Virus record (IMG/VR): IMGVR_UViG_3300042485_003792
Span: 1 to 23,127 of that record
Source: a virus
Reading direction: 5' to 3' (one strand)
DNA length: 23,127 nt
The translations under genes were made by a program, and so were the position numbers. This document shows, piece after piece, positions 7,513 through 14,087 of the stretch (position 1 is the stretch's first letter; every line of letters begins with the position of its first letter). Below the pieces are notes generated by a model that saw only the letters and a program-made list of their open reading frames with translations, was not told the origin of the DNA and did no database searches.

Positions 7513-8273
7513 TATTTAAGCTTAGATACCTTATCTTCGATTTCGATTTTGGCTTTTGACCACTCTGTAGCGTACTTGTCTTTATCTAAGACACGGTTAG
7601 CATTATCTACTACCCCAGCATCTCTCATATCCTTTAGGAATGCTTTAACTAATTTAGTTTTTTCTTGAGCACGGAGTTGAGCTGTTTTACCTTTTTCAAG
7701 TTTACCACCTGAACCAGCTAGTTTACGTAGTTCCAAATCGGATGGTCCGTCTTGGTCTTCGCTATCAGAATAATATTTTTTAGTCATTGAGAATGTTTTT
7801 ACCTTCTCGTCTTTTTTCTTGGCAGCAAGATTTGCTGATTTGGGGCGACCACGCCTTCCTGGTTCTTTAGGCTCTTTAGCTGGTTTGTTTGGATCTGCTT
7901 TACGTCCGCGTTGTCCAACTTCTCTTTCGCCTCTTACTAGATCGATAAATTTGTTAAGTTGGTTATCGAATAAATCATCATCAGGTCCTAGTGCAGCTTG
8001 AACTTCGTTGTCTGTTTTAATAGCCTTACGAACGTCTTTCTTTTCAGCGTCTTTATTTTTTTCGATTACTTTTTCGATTGCTGCTTTTAGATCGCCTGCG
8101 ATTTTAGCCATTTCATTAAGTGCCTCGTCTGCTTTAACTACTGCTAAAGTATCACCGACTTGTACATCTGTTGGCATTGGGGTTCCTTTTTTAACAATCC
8201 TTTCCTCTTCGTTTAACTCGCTTACGATCATTTCGCGGATGGCTTTTTTTAATTCAGATATTCTCATCTTCAA
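7512..8273 (-). CDS. AT-hook-containing putative internal head protein
   Basis: This 253-residue, strongly basic protein starts MKMRISELKKAIREMIVSEL. The leader offers I12-R-E14 and L20-N-E22 as possible gp21 cuts. The middle is charged and helical (60-115). Residues 118-150 form a basic Pro/Gly/Arg linker with two arginine clusters, QRGRKAD (121-127) and GRRGRPKSA (139-147). The second holds the AT-hook core RGRP, which in other proteins binds the minor groove of AT-rich DNA. The C-terminus (190-253) is a Lys-rich helix. DNA binding inside the capsid or on host DNA is inferred. A TATTTATA motif ends 17 bases upstream of the ATG. Confidence 0.82.
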   Translation of the reverse strand: MKMRISELKKAIREMIVSELNEEERIVKKGTPMPTDVQVGDTLAVVKADEALNEMAKIAGDLKAAIEKVIEKNKDAEKKDVRKAIKTDNEVQAALGPDDDLFDNQLNKFIDLVRGEREVGQRGRKADPNKPAKEPKEPGRRGRPKSANLAAKKKDEKVKTFSMTKKYYSDSEDQDGPSDLELRKLAGSGGKLEKGKTAQLRAQEKTKLVKAFLKDMRDAGVVDNANRVLDKDKYATEWSKAKIEIEDKVSKLK

Positions 8274-8290
8274 ATATATTATAGTTTTCT

Positions 8291-8298
8291 TATAAATA
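8291..8298 (-). promoter_or_regulatory. TATTTATA motif at gene junction (candidate late promoter)
   Basis: The coding strand reads TGATATTTATAAGAAAAC, with the motif abutting the stop of the P-loop kinase gene (8299) and ending 17 bases before the AT-hook protein ATG at 8273. Confidence 0.45.
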
Positions 8299-8829
8299 TC
8301 ACAAACCTAATTGAAATTTAAGCTGTTTAATACGCTCTTCAGTAGGACCTTCCAATATACCATAATTTTTAATAAGAGAACGTCTTGATTTAAGATAGTT
8401 AACAATTATAAAATCAATTAGCTTACGATATTCAGTATCTGTTTCACGTATGCCATTATCTTCTATATCTACTCCTTCTGGGTTTATATAAAAAATATAG
8501 TCATAGTCTTTAATTAACAACATAGCTAGTTGCTCAAAATCATATTTTTCAACGGGATCCATTGACTTAGAAGCACGAGCAAAAGCCATTACATCAATTA
8601 TGGTACGGTCTGTAATGATATTTTCTTGCATAAGCTCCATAGCTCGTTCAGCTAAAAATACTGTTTGACCCTTAAGTGTAGAATCCGTGTTTAAGGGAAT
8701 ACCTTGCTCCATTAAATATTTTGAACGTTCAGTTCTAAACGTATAGTTTTTGAACTCTGGTAATTCCTTAAGTGCGTTTACAAGTGTGGTTTTACCTACA
8801 CTCATTGTTCCACATAATCCTATTTTCAT
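8299..8829 (-). CDS. P-loop kinase, AAA_28/NadR-kinase-like
   Basis: This 176-residue nucleotide-binding protein has a canonical Walker A GTMSVGKTT (7-15), an Arg/Glu motif TERSKYLMEQG (33-43), QTVFLAERAMELM (55-67) and a second acidic site IITDRTIIDV (71-80). The arrangement matches small P-loop kinases of the AAA_28 family, which includes the ribosylnicotinamide kinase half of NadR and nucleoside/nucleotide kinase-like phage proteins. The substrate cannot be told from sequence. There is no capsid-targeting leader, so it likely acts in the infected cell. It overlaps the cupin gene by 4 bases and is the last gene of the metabolic-looking island. Confidence 0.9.
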   Translation of the reverse strand: MKIGLCGTMSVGKTTLVNALKELPEFKNYTFRTERSKYLMEQGIPLNTDSTLKGQTVFLAERAMELMQENIITDRTIIDVMAFARASKSMDPVEKYDFEQLAMLLIKDYDYIFYINPEGVDIEDNGIRETDTEYRKLIDFIIVNYLKSRRSLIKNYGILEGPTEERIKQLKFQLGL

Positions 8830-9209
8830 AATTGTGATGATCCTGGTATTACTCTGTAACTGTCTTCCTCGTAGTGTTTGGTGGATACCTCAAAAATTGT
8901 AGCACCTTCAGTAAGTGCCTTTAGTTGATGTGGTTGTCCGACCTCTAAATCTACGACGTCTCCCTTACGAATCAAAGTTGAGTGAATGGAGGCTTTTTCA
9001 GTATCAATCCAGCTATATTCAAATTCGCCCTCAGAAACGTACCACGATTCTTCTTTAATCAAGTGGTAGTGCATTGAGAATTTTTTATCTTTTTCAAATA
9101 CAAGGAGTTTACCACAATATGCTTCGTGGTTTGCGATCCAAAGTTCGTGTCCCCAAGCTTTTTTGTAAATATCCCCTTTACGGGGTACTGGTTGATACTT
9201 ATGTCCCAT
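8826..9209 (-). CDS. Cupin-domain protein (sugar-isomerase-like)
   Basis: This 127-residue single-domain cupin has likely metal ligands in cupin motif 1, MHYHLIKEESWYVSEGEF (H47, H49, E53/E54), and H94 of GQPHQL in motif 2. The leading segment KKAWGHELWIANHEAYCGKL (16-35) resembles small bacterial and phage cupins related to mannose-6-phosphate isomerase or nucleotide-sugar isomerases. Function would be sugar- or small-molecule-related, for example modification of a glycan, but the substrate is unknown. It overlaps the kinase gene by 4 bases and shares one base with the small gene upstream, so these genes are co-transcribed. Confidence 0.87.
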   Translation of the reverse strand: MGHKYQPVPRKGDIYKKAWGHELWIANHEAYCGKLLVFEKDKKFSMHYHLIKEESWYVSEGEFEYSWIDTEKASIHSTLIRKGDVVDLEVGQPHQLKALTEGATIFEVSTKHYEEDSYRVIPGSSQL

Positions 9210-9481
9210 TAGAATCGTGTTGTTCCTTTCATTGAAGCGTTCTTATACCAAGGTAAACCTTCTCTATTTTTACGAGCTTCTTCCCATTGTTCCAAAATCA
9301 TATGTTTGCCATATAGATAGTATTCTTTTTTATGTTCGGTTTGCTCGCCTTCAATAGGTTGAATTGCTGGACCTTCCCAGTTGTGGTATTTCCAAGAGGT
9401 GCTGCCACTTTCTTTAAAGAAGTGATGATATGCTCCTTTAGATCTCATTCGGCGTTCTTCGTAAATTGTTTGTTTTTTCAT
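9209..9481 (-). CDS. Small hypothetical protein with WxGPA-type motif
   Basis: This 90-residue aromatic and basic protein contains YHNWEGPAIQPIEGEQ (32-47), then KKEYYLYGKHMI (51-62) and a C-terminal GLPWYKNASMKGTTRF. The pattern W-x-G-P-A followed some residues later by Y-x-x-G resembles short phage proteins with MORN-like WHxxGPA repeats, here as a single degenerate unit. No catalytic residue is evident. It is translationally coupled on both sides (1-base and 4-base overlaps) with the FAD oxidoreductase and the cupin, which suggests a shared task; its function is unknown. Confidence 0.75.
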   Translation of the reverse strand: MKKQTIYEERRMRSKGAYHHFFKESGSTSWKYHNWEGPAIQPIEGEQTEHKKEYYLYGKHMILEQWEEARKNREGLPWYKNASMKGTTRF

Positions 9482-10848
9482 GCTACATAATGGCTAATAA
9501 ATTCCGGATATTCGGTATCGCGAAGGTAATAAGAAAGAACGTCCTCGGCAACGTATATTGCCTGAGCTCCTGAAACTGTTATACCTCTAGCTGATAATGC
9601 ATCTCCTACAAAGTGTACATTGGGGAACTTGGTTAGAGACAAGTTGCGGTAGTTTACAAGTGGTTCAGGTGAAAGATATTTTACCTCGGGAACGTAAATA
9701 CCCCAATCGTCTTTTAATGTAGGGAATACTTTTTTCATATCCTCGATAAAGTCCATAATATAGTTCCAATATTCACCCATTACATGTTCTACTCCACTTA
9801 AATTATCGATTTGGAAAGCTGTAACATTGTTTCCTTCTGCTGTGGTAGATGGAACTCGAGTTGGTGAATAATATAAACCAGTACCATTAAACTGAAGCTT
9901 ATTTACTACATCACGTGACCAAGTAAATGGATCTTCAATGCCATTGATTTCCATCAAGATGCCAAAATTGGTCATCCCGTTTAGATATTTTGGATCTTTT
10001 TTAGCGTGACCATTATAGCTGTGGTCACCATATGTTTCCTCTACAGCAACGTACGCAGCATTATTGTTTGTACAGAATGAGCGAAGTGAAACACCTTTAT
10101 CGTCAAATTTTCTATACAACTTAAAATCATATGAAATATCAATTAGTTTTTGAAAGTGTTTTTGTGGTGCCTCAAAACGTACTCCAATTTGAACTGATTT
10201 AGGTTCATCTGGTAGTTCATATTGGTTAGCCAATTGTTGAGCAAAATCAATACCTGATTTACCTACACCAAAGATAAGTTCATCATAAAATACCCCATCA
10301 TTATCCATAGTTGCAAATTCGGGTTTAACCGAATGCATTACAACCTCGTTGTGTCTGAAGTTAATACTGGTTACCTTGGTTTCCCATTTAAACTCTACAC
10401 CTTTAGACACTAAATAATCATACCAGTTTTTAGCAATTTCAGATAGATAATCTGTACCTACGTGCCAAACTGGAAACAAACGCAAACCAAAATATGGTTT
10501 AATAAATTCGGGTTCTGTATCTGGATTTGAGCATTGTACTTCTTCTGGTTTAGGGTGGAAACGCTTGAAATTAGTGATAACTTGATCCATCAATTCCATT
10601 GCTTTTTCCTCACCACAATACTTAGATAACTGACCACCAATGGCTGTGTGGTAGGTTAGTTTACCATCTGACCATCCTCCGGCACCTAAAAATCCAGTCA
10701 TTACCTCTTCGGGTAAACGGTTATATGGGTCTTTACCCATATCAATGATTGTGATTAGTTCACCAGGATACCCGCTATCAACCAGTTTGGTTGCAGCATT
10801 AACTCCTGCTACACCTGCACCTACAATTACGATTTTCTTTTCCTTCAT
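9478..10848 (-). CDS. FAD-dependent oxidoreductase (COG2509-like)
   Basis: This 456-residue flavoprotein has an N-terminal Rossmann dinucleotide-binding motif VGAGVAGVNAA (9-19), then GFLGAGGWSDGKLTYHTAIG (52-71), whose GxxSDGKL block is typical of uncharacterised FAD-dependent dehydrogenases. A second nucleotide-binding strand reads ELIFGVGKSGIDFAQQL (about 190-206), and the C-terminal FAD motif is NVHFVGDALSARGITVSGAQ (about 410-429). Substrate and partner are unknown. Such an enzyme is unusual in a late structural operon. It is first in a tightly coupled set with a small hypothetical, a cupin and a P-loop kinase. Its ATG is about 28 bases beyond the terminator hairpin, with an A-rich leader (AACAAATAAAAATATG) and no Shine-Dalgarno sequence. 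Confidence 0.93.
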   Translation of the reverse strand: MKEKKIVIVGAGVAGVNAATKLVDSGYPGELITIIDMGKDPYNRLPEEVMTGFLGAGGWSDGKLTYHTAIGGQLSKYCGEEKAMELMDQVITNFKRFHPKPEEVQCSNPDTEPEFIKPYFGLRLFPVWHVGTDYLSEIAKNWYDYLVSKGVEFKWETKVTSINFRHNEVVMHSVKPEFATMDNDGVFYDELIFGVGKSGIDFAQQLANQYELPDEPKSVQIGVRFEAPQKHFQKLIDISYDFKLYRKFDDKGVSLRSFCTNNNAAYVAVEETYGDHSYNGHAKKDPKYLNGMTNFGILMEINGIEDPFTWSRDVVNKLQFNGTGLYYSPTRVPSTTAEGNNVTAFQIDNLSGVEHVMGEYWNYIMDFIEDMKKVFPTLKDDWGIYVPEVKYLSPEPLVNYRNLSLTKFPNVHFVGDALSARGITVSGAQAIYVAEDVLSYYLRDTEYPEFISHYVA

Positions 10849-10973
10849 ATTTTTATTTGTTACGCGTTAAGATAATAAAAAGCTGTGACATCTCCAAATT
10901 TGGTGACGCCACAGCTGTCAAAATTTTTAATAAGCGACTGGCTATGAATCAGTCTAAATAGTAAATTTTCAGT
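10849..10973 (-). other. Intergenic spacer holding the terminator upstream of the FAD gene
   Basis: This 125-base gap contains, on the minus strand, a weak small stem GACTG/CAGTC (10936-10954), the long hairpin terminator (10876-10916) and then the short AT-rich leader of the FAD oxidoreductase gene. No TATTTATA motif lies between terminator and ATG, so how the FAD gene is transcribed (read-through or another promoter type) is not evident. No tRNA or ORF is seen. Confidence 0.6.
10876..10916 (-). terminator. Strong hairpin terminator after the Gly-rich gene
   Basis: Positions 10881-10916 fold into one long hairpin: AGCTGTG pairs with CACAGCT, the next five positions (GCGUC against GAUGU in RNA) pair using two G-U wobbles, and after one A-A mismatch CC/GG plus AAATTT close the top. 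On the minus strand the stem is followed by TTTTTATTATC. The U-run orientation fits termination of leftward transcripts about 60 bases beyond the stop of the gene at 10974. On the other strand a T5 run lies about 8 bases away, so weak bidirectional activity is possible. Confidence 0.85.
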
Positions 10974-11717
10974 TTATGTAACAAATTTATATATAGGAAA
11001 AGCTCCTCCAGGTTTAAAATTAGAGGGAATATCTAAAATAAAATCCCCACCACCTAGATCTTTAGGTGCTAAAAATATACCACCTATACTGGCTACTGCT
11101 CCTGCTAATTTTTCTTCTCCTCCCGCACTATTATCAGTTGCCCCAAAATTTCTAATTAAAAAATCAGCTTGGTCTCCTGGGTCGGTATAAATTATGGGAG
11201 TATAAGCTCCTGAATCGCTTGGATCATCTTCGGCTGTCCAATACCATCTTACTTCTTTCATTCCTTTTTCAGGACTTCCTATAAATGATCCTGTTAATAA
11301 TATAATACCTCCTCCTACACCAAAATCATAATTACCACCATCAATAAAAAATGAAGGTAAAATTGTGGGTCCTTCTCCAGCTAAATTTCCATTAAAAGAT
11401 GGATTATATAATACAGTTTGAACTGGTTGGCCCCCTAAACTAGCACTATATGCATCTTGTCCATTTATAGCTCTAGCTGTGTTGGGGTCAGTTGTAGGGG
11501 CAGATGAGCCTGTAGCCCATGTTAAGCCCTGGTCTATAATAGTTACTCCTATATCACCATTAGATCCTGAAATTCTCCAGAATTTAGTACAAGGGGCTCC
11601 TCCAGGTGCACCAATAAAATAAGTACGATCAGGATCATTAACTACACCTGCTAGACCCCCGGCTAATGATTGAGTGGGGTACCAAAAAACATATCCTGTT
11701 GTTACGTAGTTAGCCAT
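10974..11717 (-). CDS. Gly/Ser-rich beta-type protein, possible virion appendage
   Basis: This 247-residue protein is low in charge, rich in Gly, Ser, Thr, Pro and aromatic residues, and starts MANYVTTGYVFWYPTQSLAG. Short glycine-rich turns recur (FGVGGGIILLTGSF, 131-144; AGAVASIGGIFL, about 205-216; DLGGGDFILDIP). It has no leader, signal or catalytic motif. The composition resembles tail-fibre, spike or other extracellular phage proteins, but no family is recognised. It is coupled by a one-base overlap to a mini-cupin gene and is the last gene before a strong terminator. Confidence 0.8.
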   Translation of the reverse strand: MANYVTTGYVFWYPTQSLAGGLAGVVNDPDRTYFIGAPGGAPCTKFWRISGSNGDIGVTIIDQGLTWATGSSAPTTDPNTARAINGQDAYSASLGGQPVQTVLYNPSFNGNLAGEGPTILPSFFIDGGNYDFGVGGGIILLTGSFIGSPEKGMKEVRWYWTAEDDPSDSGAYTPIIYTDPGDQADFLIRNFGATDNSAGGEEKLAGAVASIGGIFLAPKDLGGGDFILDIPSNFKPGGAFPIYKFVT

Positions 11718-11977
11718 TATTCTTTATATATTTTAATTTTAAGTGGTCCCTCCCCTTTAATGGTTCGGTGCCACATACCTCGTGGTATAAATATATGAGA
11801 GTTTAGTAAAGCTGGCAATTGGTTATCTAATTGAACCATCCAATTTATTCCCTCTAAAATCTCTATAGTACGATCTTCATCGTCCCGATGCCATAATAGC
11901 TCAATCGGGTCTATGTTCTCGTTGAACTCCCTAATGATGTATTGGTCTGTAATCTCTAGATCAGTGTATGGGGTCAT
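11717..11977 (-). CDS. Mini-cupin (single double-stranded beta-helix)
   Basis: This 86-residue protein has a compact cupin-like pattern: ELLWHRDDEDRTIEILEG (26-43), where H30 and D33/E34 could be metal ligands, followed by WMVQLDNQLP and the closing motif IFIPRGMWHRTIKG (62-75) with H70. Short WHRDxEDR cupins occur widely in T4-like phages of aquatic bacteria. No substrate can be assigned. It shares one base with the downstream Gly-rich gene and follows the kinase-like gene by 20 bases (leader AAAAATATGATTAACC), placing it in the same transcript. Confidence 0.8.
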   Translation of the reverse strand: MTPYTDLEITDQYIIREFNENIDPIELLWHRDDEDRTIEILEGINWMVQLDNQLPALLNSHIFIPRGMWHRTIKGEGPLKIKIYKE

Positions 11978-11997
11978 GTTATAGGTTAATCATATTT

Positions 11998-12513
11998 TTA
12001 TATTGCTAAATCAAAAATTTTAAGATCTCCATTATTATCAACTCCAATATTACCTGTATGAAAATCAATAGATTTATTAGGAAATACATTTAATACATCT
12101 TGAGTAAATTTAATATATTTTAAAAGAGAATTATATACAGATTTATTATTTTTTGTTTTATTTAATAATGTATCTATTTCAGATGAATCATTATTTTTTA
12201 ATAAATAATAAATCATTGTCATAGGATCTTTATCTCGCCACACGTTAATTTGTTCTAAATAGTTTAAAACATTACTAAGATCAGGCATGTCATATAATCT
12301 ATCCATAATAACATATGATTTAGTTAATTCATATATTTTAGGAAATATATCAAGATGTTTATTAAATTGATTATAAAAATATAATTCATCTTGAGTGAAA
12401 CCATCTAAAAAATTACTTTGTTTTTTAATTTTATCTTTACCTATAGCATATACTTTACCTTGTTCTCCTCTACCCAAGTATGTTTCTTTTAATATGTCTG
12501 ATAGTTTAATCAT
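11998..12513 (-). CDS. Minimal protein-kinase-like protein with capsid-targeting-like leader
   Basis: This 171-residue protein shows the kinase signature in order: glycine loop LGRGEQGKVY (13-22), a Lys cluster DKIKKQ (27-32) in the beta-3 position, a candidate alpha-C Glu (E43 in QDELYFY), hinge VIMDRL (68-73), catalytic loop IDFHTGN (149-155) and metal-binding FDLA (167-170). D150, N155 and D168 keep the exact spacing of PKA D166, N171 and D184. The chain ends three residues after D168, so the activation segment and most of the C-lobe are absent. The leader MIKLSDILKE ends L8-K-E10, as in gp21 targets. The gene is visibly more AT-rich than its neighbours. It could be a head-delivered kinase or a pseudo-kinase; protein and small-molecule substrates are both possible. 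Confidence 0.82.
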   Translation of the reverse strand: MIKLSDILKETYLGRGEQGKVYAIGKDKIKKQSNFLDGFTQDELYFYNQFNKHLDIFPKIYELTKSYVIMDRLYDMPDLSNVLNYLEQINVWRDKDPMTMIYYLLKNNDSSEIDTLLNKTKNNKSVYNSLLKYIKFTQDVLNVFPNKSIDFHTGNIGVDNNGDLKIFDLAI

Positions 12514-13133
12514 TTTATAGAAGTTTCATTCATATCGTAATAAAAAGAATCTCCATCTTCGGTAACCCATCTATCTGATTGGTTTTCCACGCTTGGAAGT
12601 TCTGTATCTACCTTATATTGCTTTAGATTCTCTGGGAGTGGTTTGGTTACCCAGTTTGAGTCTTTCCAGAATATTCTATTATTGGGCATACACATTAAAT
12701 ACCCTTCGTCTGATTCGAATATATGACCACATTTGTAATCTGTTGGTTCATCGCTATATGGATTATTGAACCAATCTACTGTAAACATATAGGTGCCCCA
12801 AACTTTATTTCCGTCTCTTAAAACAATTTGTGCTCTATGATATGCTAAAAAGCTATATTCTATAATAGCTACGTTTTCACTAAAACAATCCCATAACTGT
12901 TTAAAATTAAATGGAATGTCGTTTGTTGGGATTTCTGTATAAATTTCGGAAAGTGGAACACGAGAACGAATCATCCCGTTATCTGTCATAACATGAAATG
13001 TTAATATAGTTCCAGCGCATGATTGAAGACCAAAAACGTATACATTATAGAATTCGTTATGATCTTCTTGGTTTTTTGTAAAATATGATTTACGAACTAG
13101 CGCTTTAAAGCTAGGGATGTTTGCGTTAAGCAT
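12510..13133 (-). CDS. Conserved-type hypothetical protein of T4-like aquatic phages
   Basis: This 207-residue, aromatic-rich protein starts MLNANIPSFKALVRKSYF and contains the blocks TFHVMTDNGMIRSRVPLSEI (45-64), FKQLWDCFSENVAIIEY (77-93), VWGTYMFTVDWFNNPYSDEP (111-130) and a C-terminal SDRWVTEDGDSFYYD. From memory, similar proteins occur in T4-like cyanophages and other aquatic myoviruses without known function; this was not checked. Mixed alpha/beta composition, no membrane segment and no gp21-type leader. It overlaps the kinase-like gene by 4 bases and the upstream gene by one base. Confidence 0.85.
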   Translation of the reverse strand: MLNANIPSFKALVRKSYFTKNQEDHNEFYNVYVFGLQSCAGTILTFHVMTDNGMIRSRVPLSEIYTEIPTNDIPFNFKQLWDCFSENVAIIEYSFLAYHRAQIVLRDGNKVWGTYMFTVDWFNNPYSDEPTDYKCGHIFESDEGYLMCMPNNRIFWKDSNWVTKPLPENLKQYKVDTELPSVENQSDRWVTEDGDSFYYDMNETSIK

Positions 13134-13459
13134 TAGTTTTCTCTTATAAGAAGTTCACCTAATACCTCCATTTTACCTACCTGTCTTTGAAACTCGTTTT
13201 GGTTCATATCTAGGGATATGCTCTTTAGGATTTCAGCAAATTCTTTTTTAGCTGCCTCTTTATCAAATTTTCCGTTTATGGCTTTTTTGTAGTATGGAGC
13301 CTTAACATAAAAGTGATTGTAAGTTAACATTGCTAAACCACCTTTTTCTTCTGCAGTTGATGCTATTTTAGCAGCTCCTGCTGCACGTGTGGTAGCAAAT
13401 TCTTCAAAAGTTTCTTTTGTTTTTTTTGCTTCGGTTAGTAGTTGGAGTAGTTTAATCAT
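13133..13459 (-). CDS. Small putative internal head protein
   Basis: This 108-residue protein begins MIKLLQLLTEAKKTKE, where L8-T-E10 followed by A11 fits the gp21 site and the first residues form a short hydrophobic helix. The mature part has an Ala-rich helix (ATTRAAGAAKIASTAEEK, about 22-39), the block GGLAMLTYNHFYVKAPYYKK (40-59) and a Lys-rich helical C-terminus. Its leader is nearly the same as that of the kinase-like protein (MIKLSDILKE). The ATG is preceded by AAAATAAAATAAA. Function unknown; head localisation inferred. Confidence 0.82.
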   Translation of the reverse strand: MIKLLQLLTEAKKTKETFEEFATTRAAGAAKIASTAEEKGGLAMLTYNHFYVKAPYYKKAINGKFDKEAAKKEFAEILKSISLDMNQNEFQRQVGKMEVLGELLIREN

Positions 13460-13473
13460 TTTATTTTATTTTA

Positions 13474-14085
13474 TCACCAGAATCCTGAGAAGTTAGACTT
13501 CAAACCTAAAAGTTTAGCATAACGTGGTAAACGGCAGCTCCAGTATGAAGCCTTTGTTCTATCTTTTTTATTAGGACAATCATGACGTGCTGAAAATGCT
13601 TTACGTGCTTGTGGATTGTTTATCTTAGCTGATAGACCTGTTGTATCACCAAATGATATTTTTTTAGTTCCACCACCTGGTTTTCTTACGTAGACATAGA
13701 ATTTTTTAGAGCCACCACGCTTTGGTTTACCAATTGGAGGGTCTTTTTTCTTTTTATCTGCCTCGTTTACTTCTACCTCCTCGAAGATAAAATCTAAAGG
13801 AACTTTTTTATCCTCATACATACCAAAATGACCTAGATCAGTTTCAGTTAGTATCTCTAAATCATCTCCTTGTACCTCAATGATGTTACGGCTGTATAAA
13901 GCGCGTGCTTCTGCCCATAAATTGAAATAGCTTTCCGAGCCTGCACGATATATGTGCTCTGTAAGAGGTCGTGCGTTATCTAAGTGATATTTCAACCCCT
14001 CGGAAAGGATTGCTCTTGGTGCTACACTTTCGTTTAGCATCACTGGTTTTTTAGTATCGCAAGTATTGCAGCCGCAGTCACACAT
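13474..14085 (-). CDS. Virion-type protein with N-terminal Cys cluster and basic Cys-pair C-terminus
   Basis: This 203-residue protein starts MCDCGCNTCD, four cysteines at residues 2, 4, 6 and 9 that could bind metal. It then has several (L/I)-x-E sites (L17-N-E19, L27-S-E29 followed by G30), a helical region (PLTEHIYRAGSESYFNLWAE, 40-59) and an acidic stretch. A basic C-terminal domain (about 111-203) includes KPKRGGSKKFYVYVRKPGGG and the Cys pair C170/C184 in ARHDCPNKK and SYWSCRLPRYAKLLGL. Similar domains are, as I recall, common in virion-associated proteins of T4-like aquatic phages. L27-S-E29|G30 may remove the Cys cluster on maturation. The role is unknown. Confidence 0.85.
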   Translation of the reverse strand: MCDCGCNTCDTKKPVMLNESVAPRAILSEGLKYHLDNARPLTEHIYRAGSESYFNLWAEARALYSRNIIEVQGDDLEILTETDLGHFGMYEDKKVPLDFIFEEVEVNEADKKKKDPPIGKPKRGGSKKFYVYVRKPGGGTKKISFGDTTGLSAKINNPQARKAFSARHDCPNKKDRTKASYWSCRLPRYAKLLGLKSNFSGFW

Positions 14086-14087
14086 AT

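Noticed and set aside
8299-8829. A complete NAD-salvage pathway, pairing the P-loop kinase with the NMNAT-like domain at 19951-23016
   Set aside because: NadR combines such domains, but here they are 11 kb apart and the substrate of neither can be read from sequence. Both folds have many other substrates.
10936-10954. A tRNA or second terminator at the GACTG/CAGTC stem
   Set aside because: It is a lone 5-bp stem without cloverleaf arms or a directly following U-run.
11786-11793. TATAAATA matches inside genes at 11786-11793 and 15283-15290
   Set aside because: They are internal to coding sequence (mini-cupin and EPVA protein) and are expected by chance in AT-rich DNA, so they were not listed as promoters.
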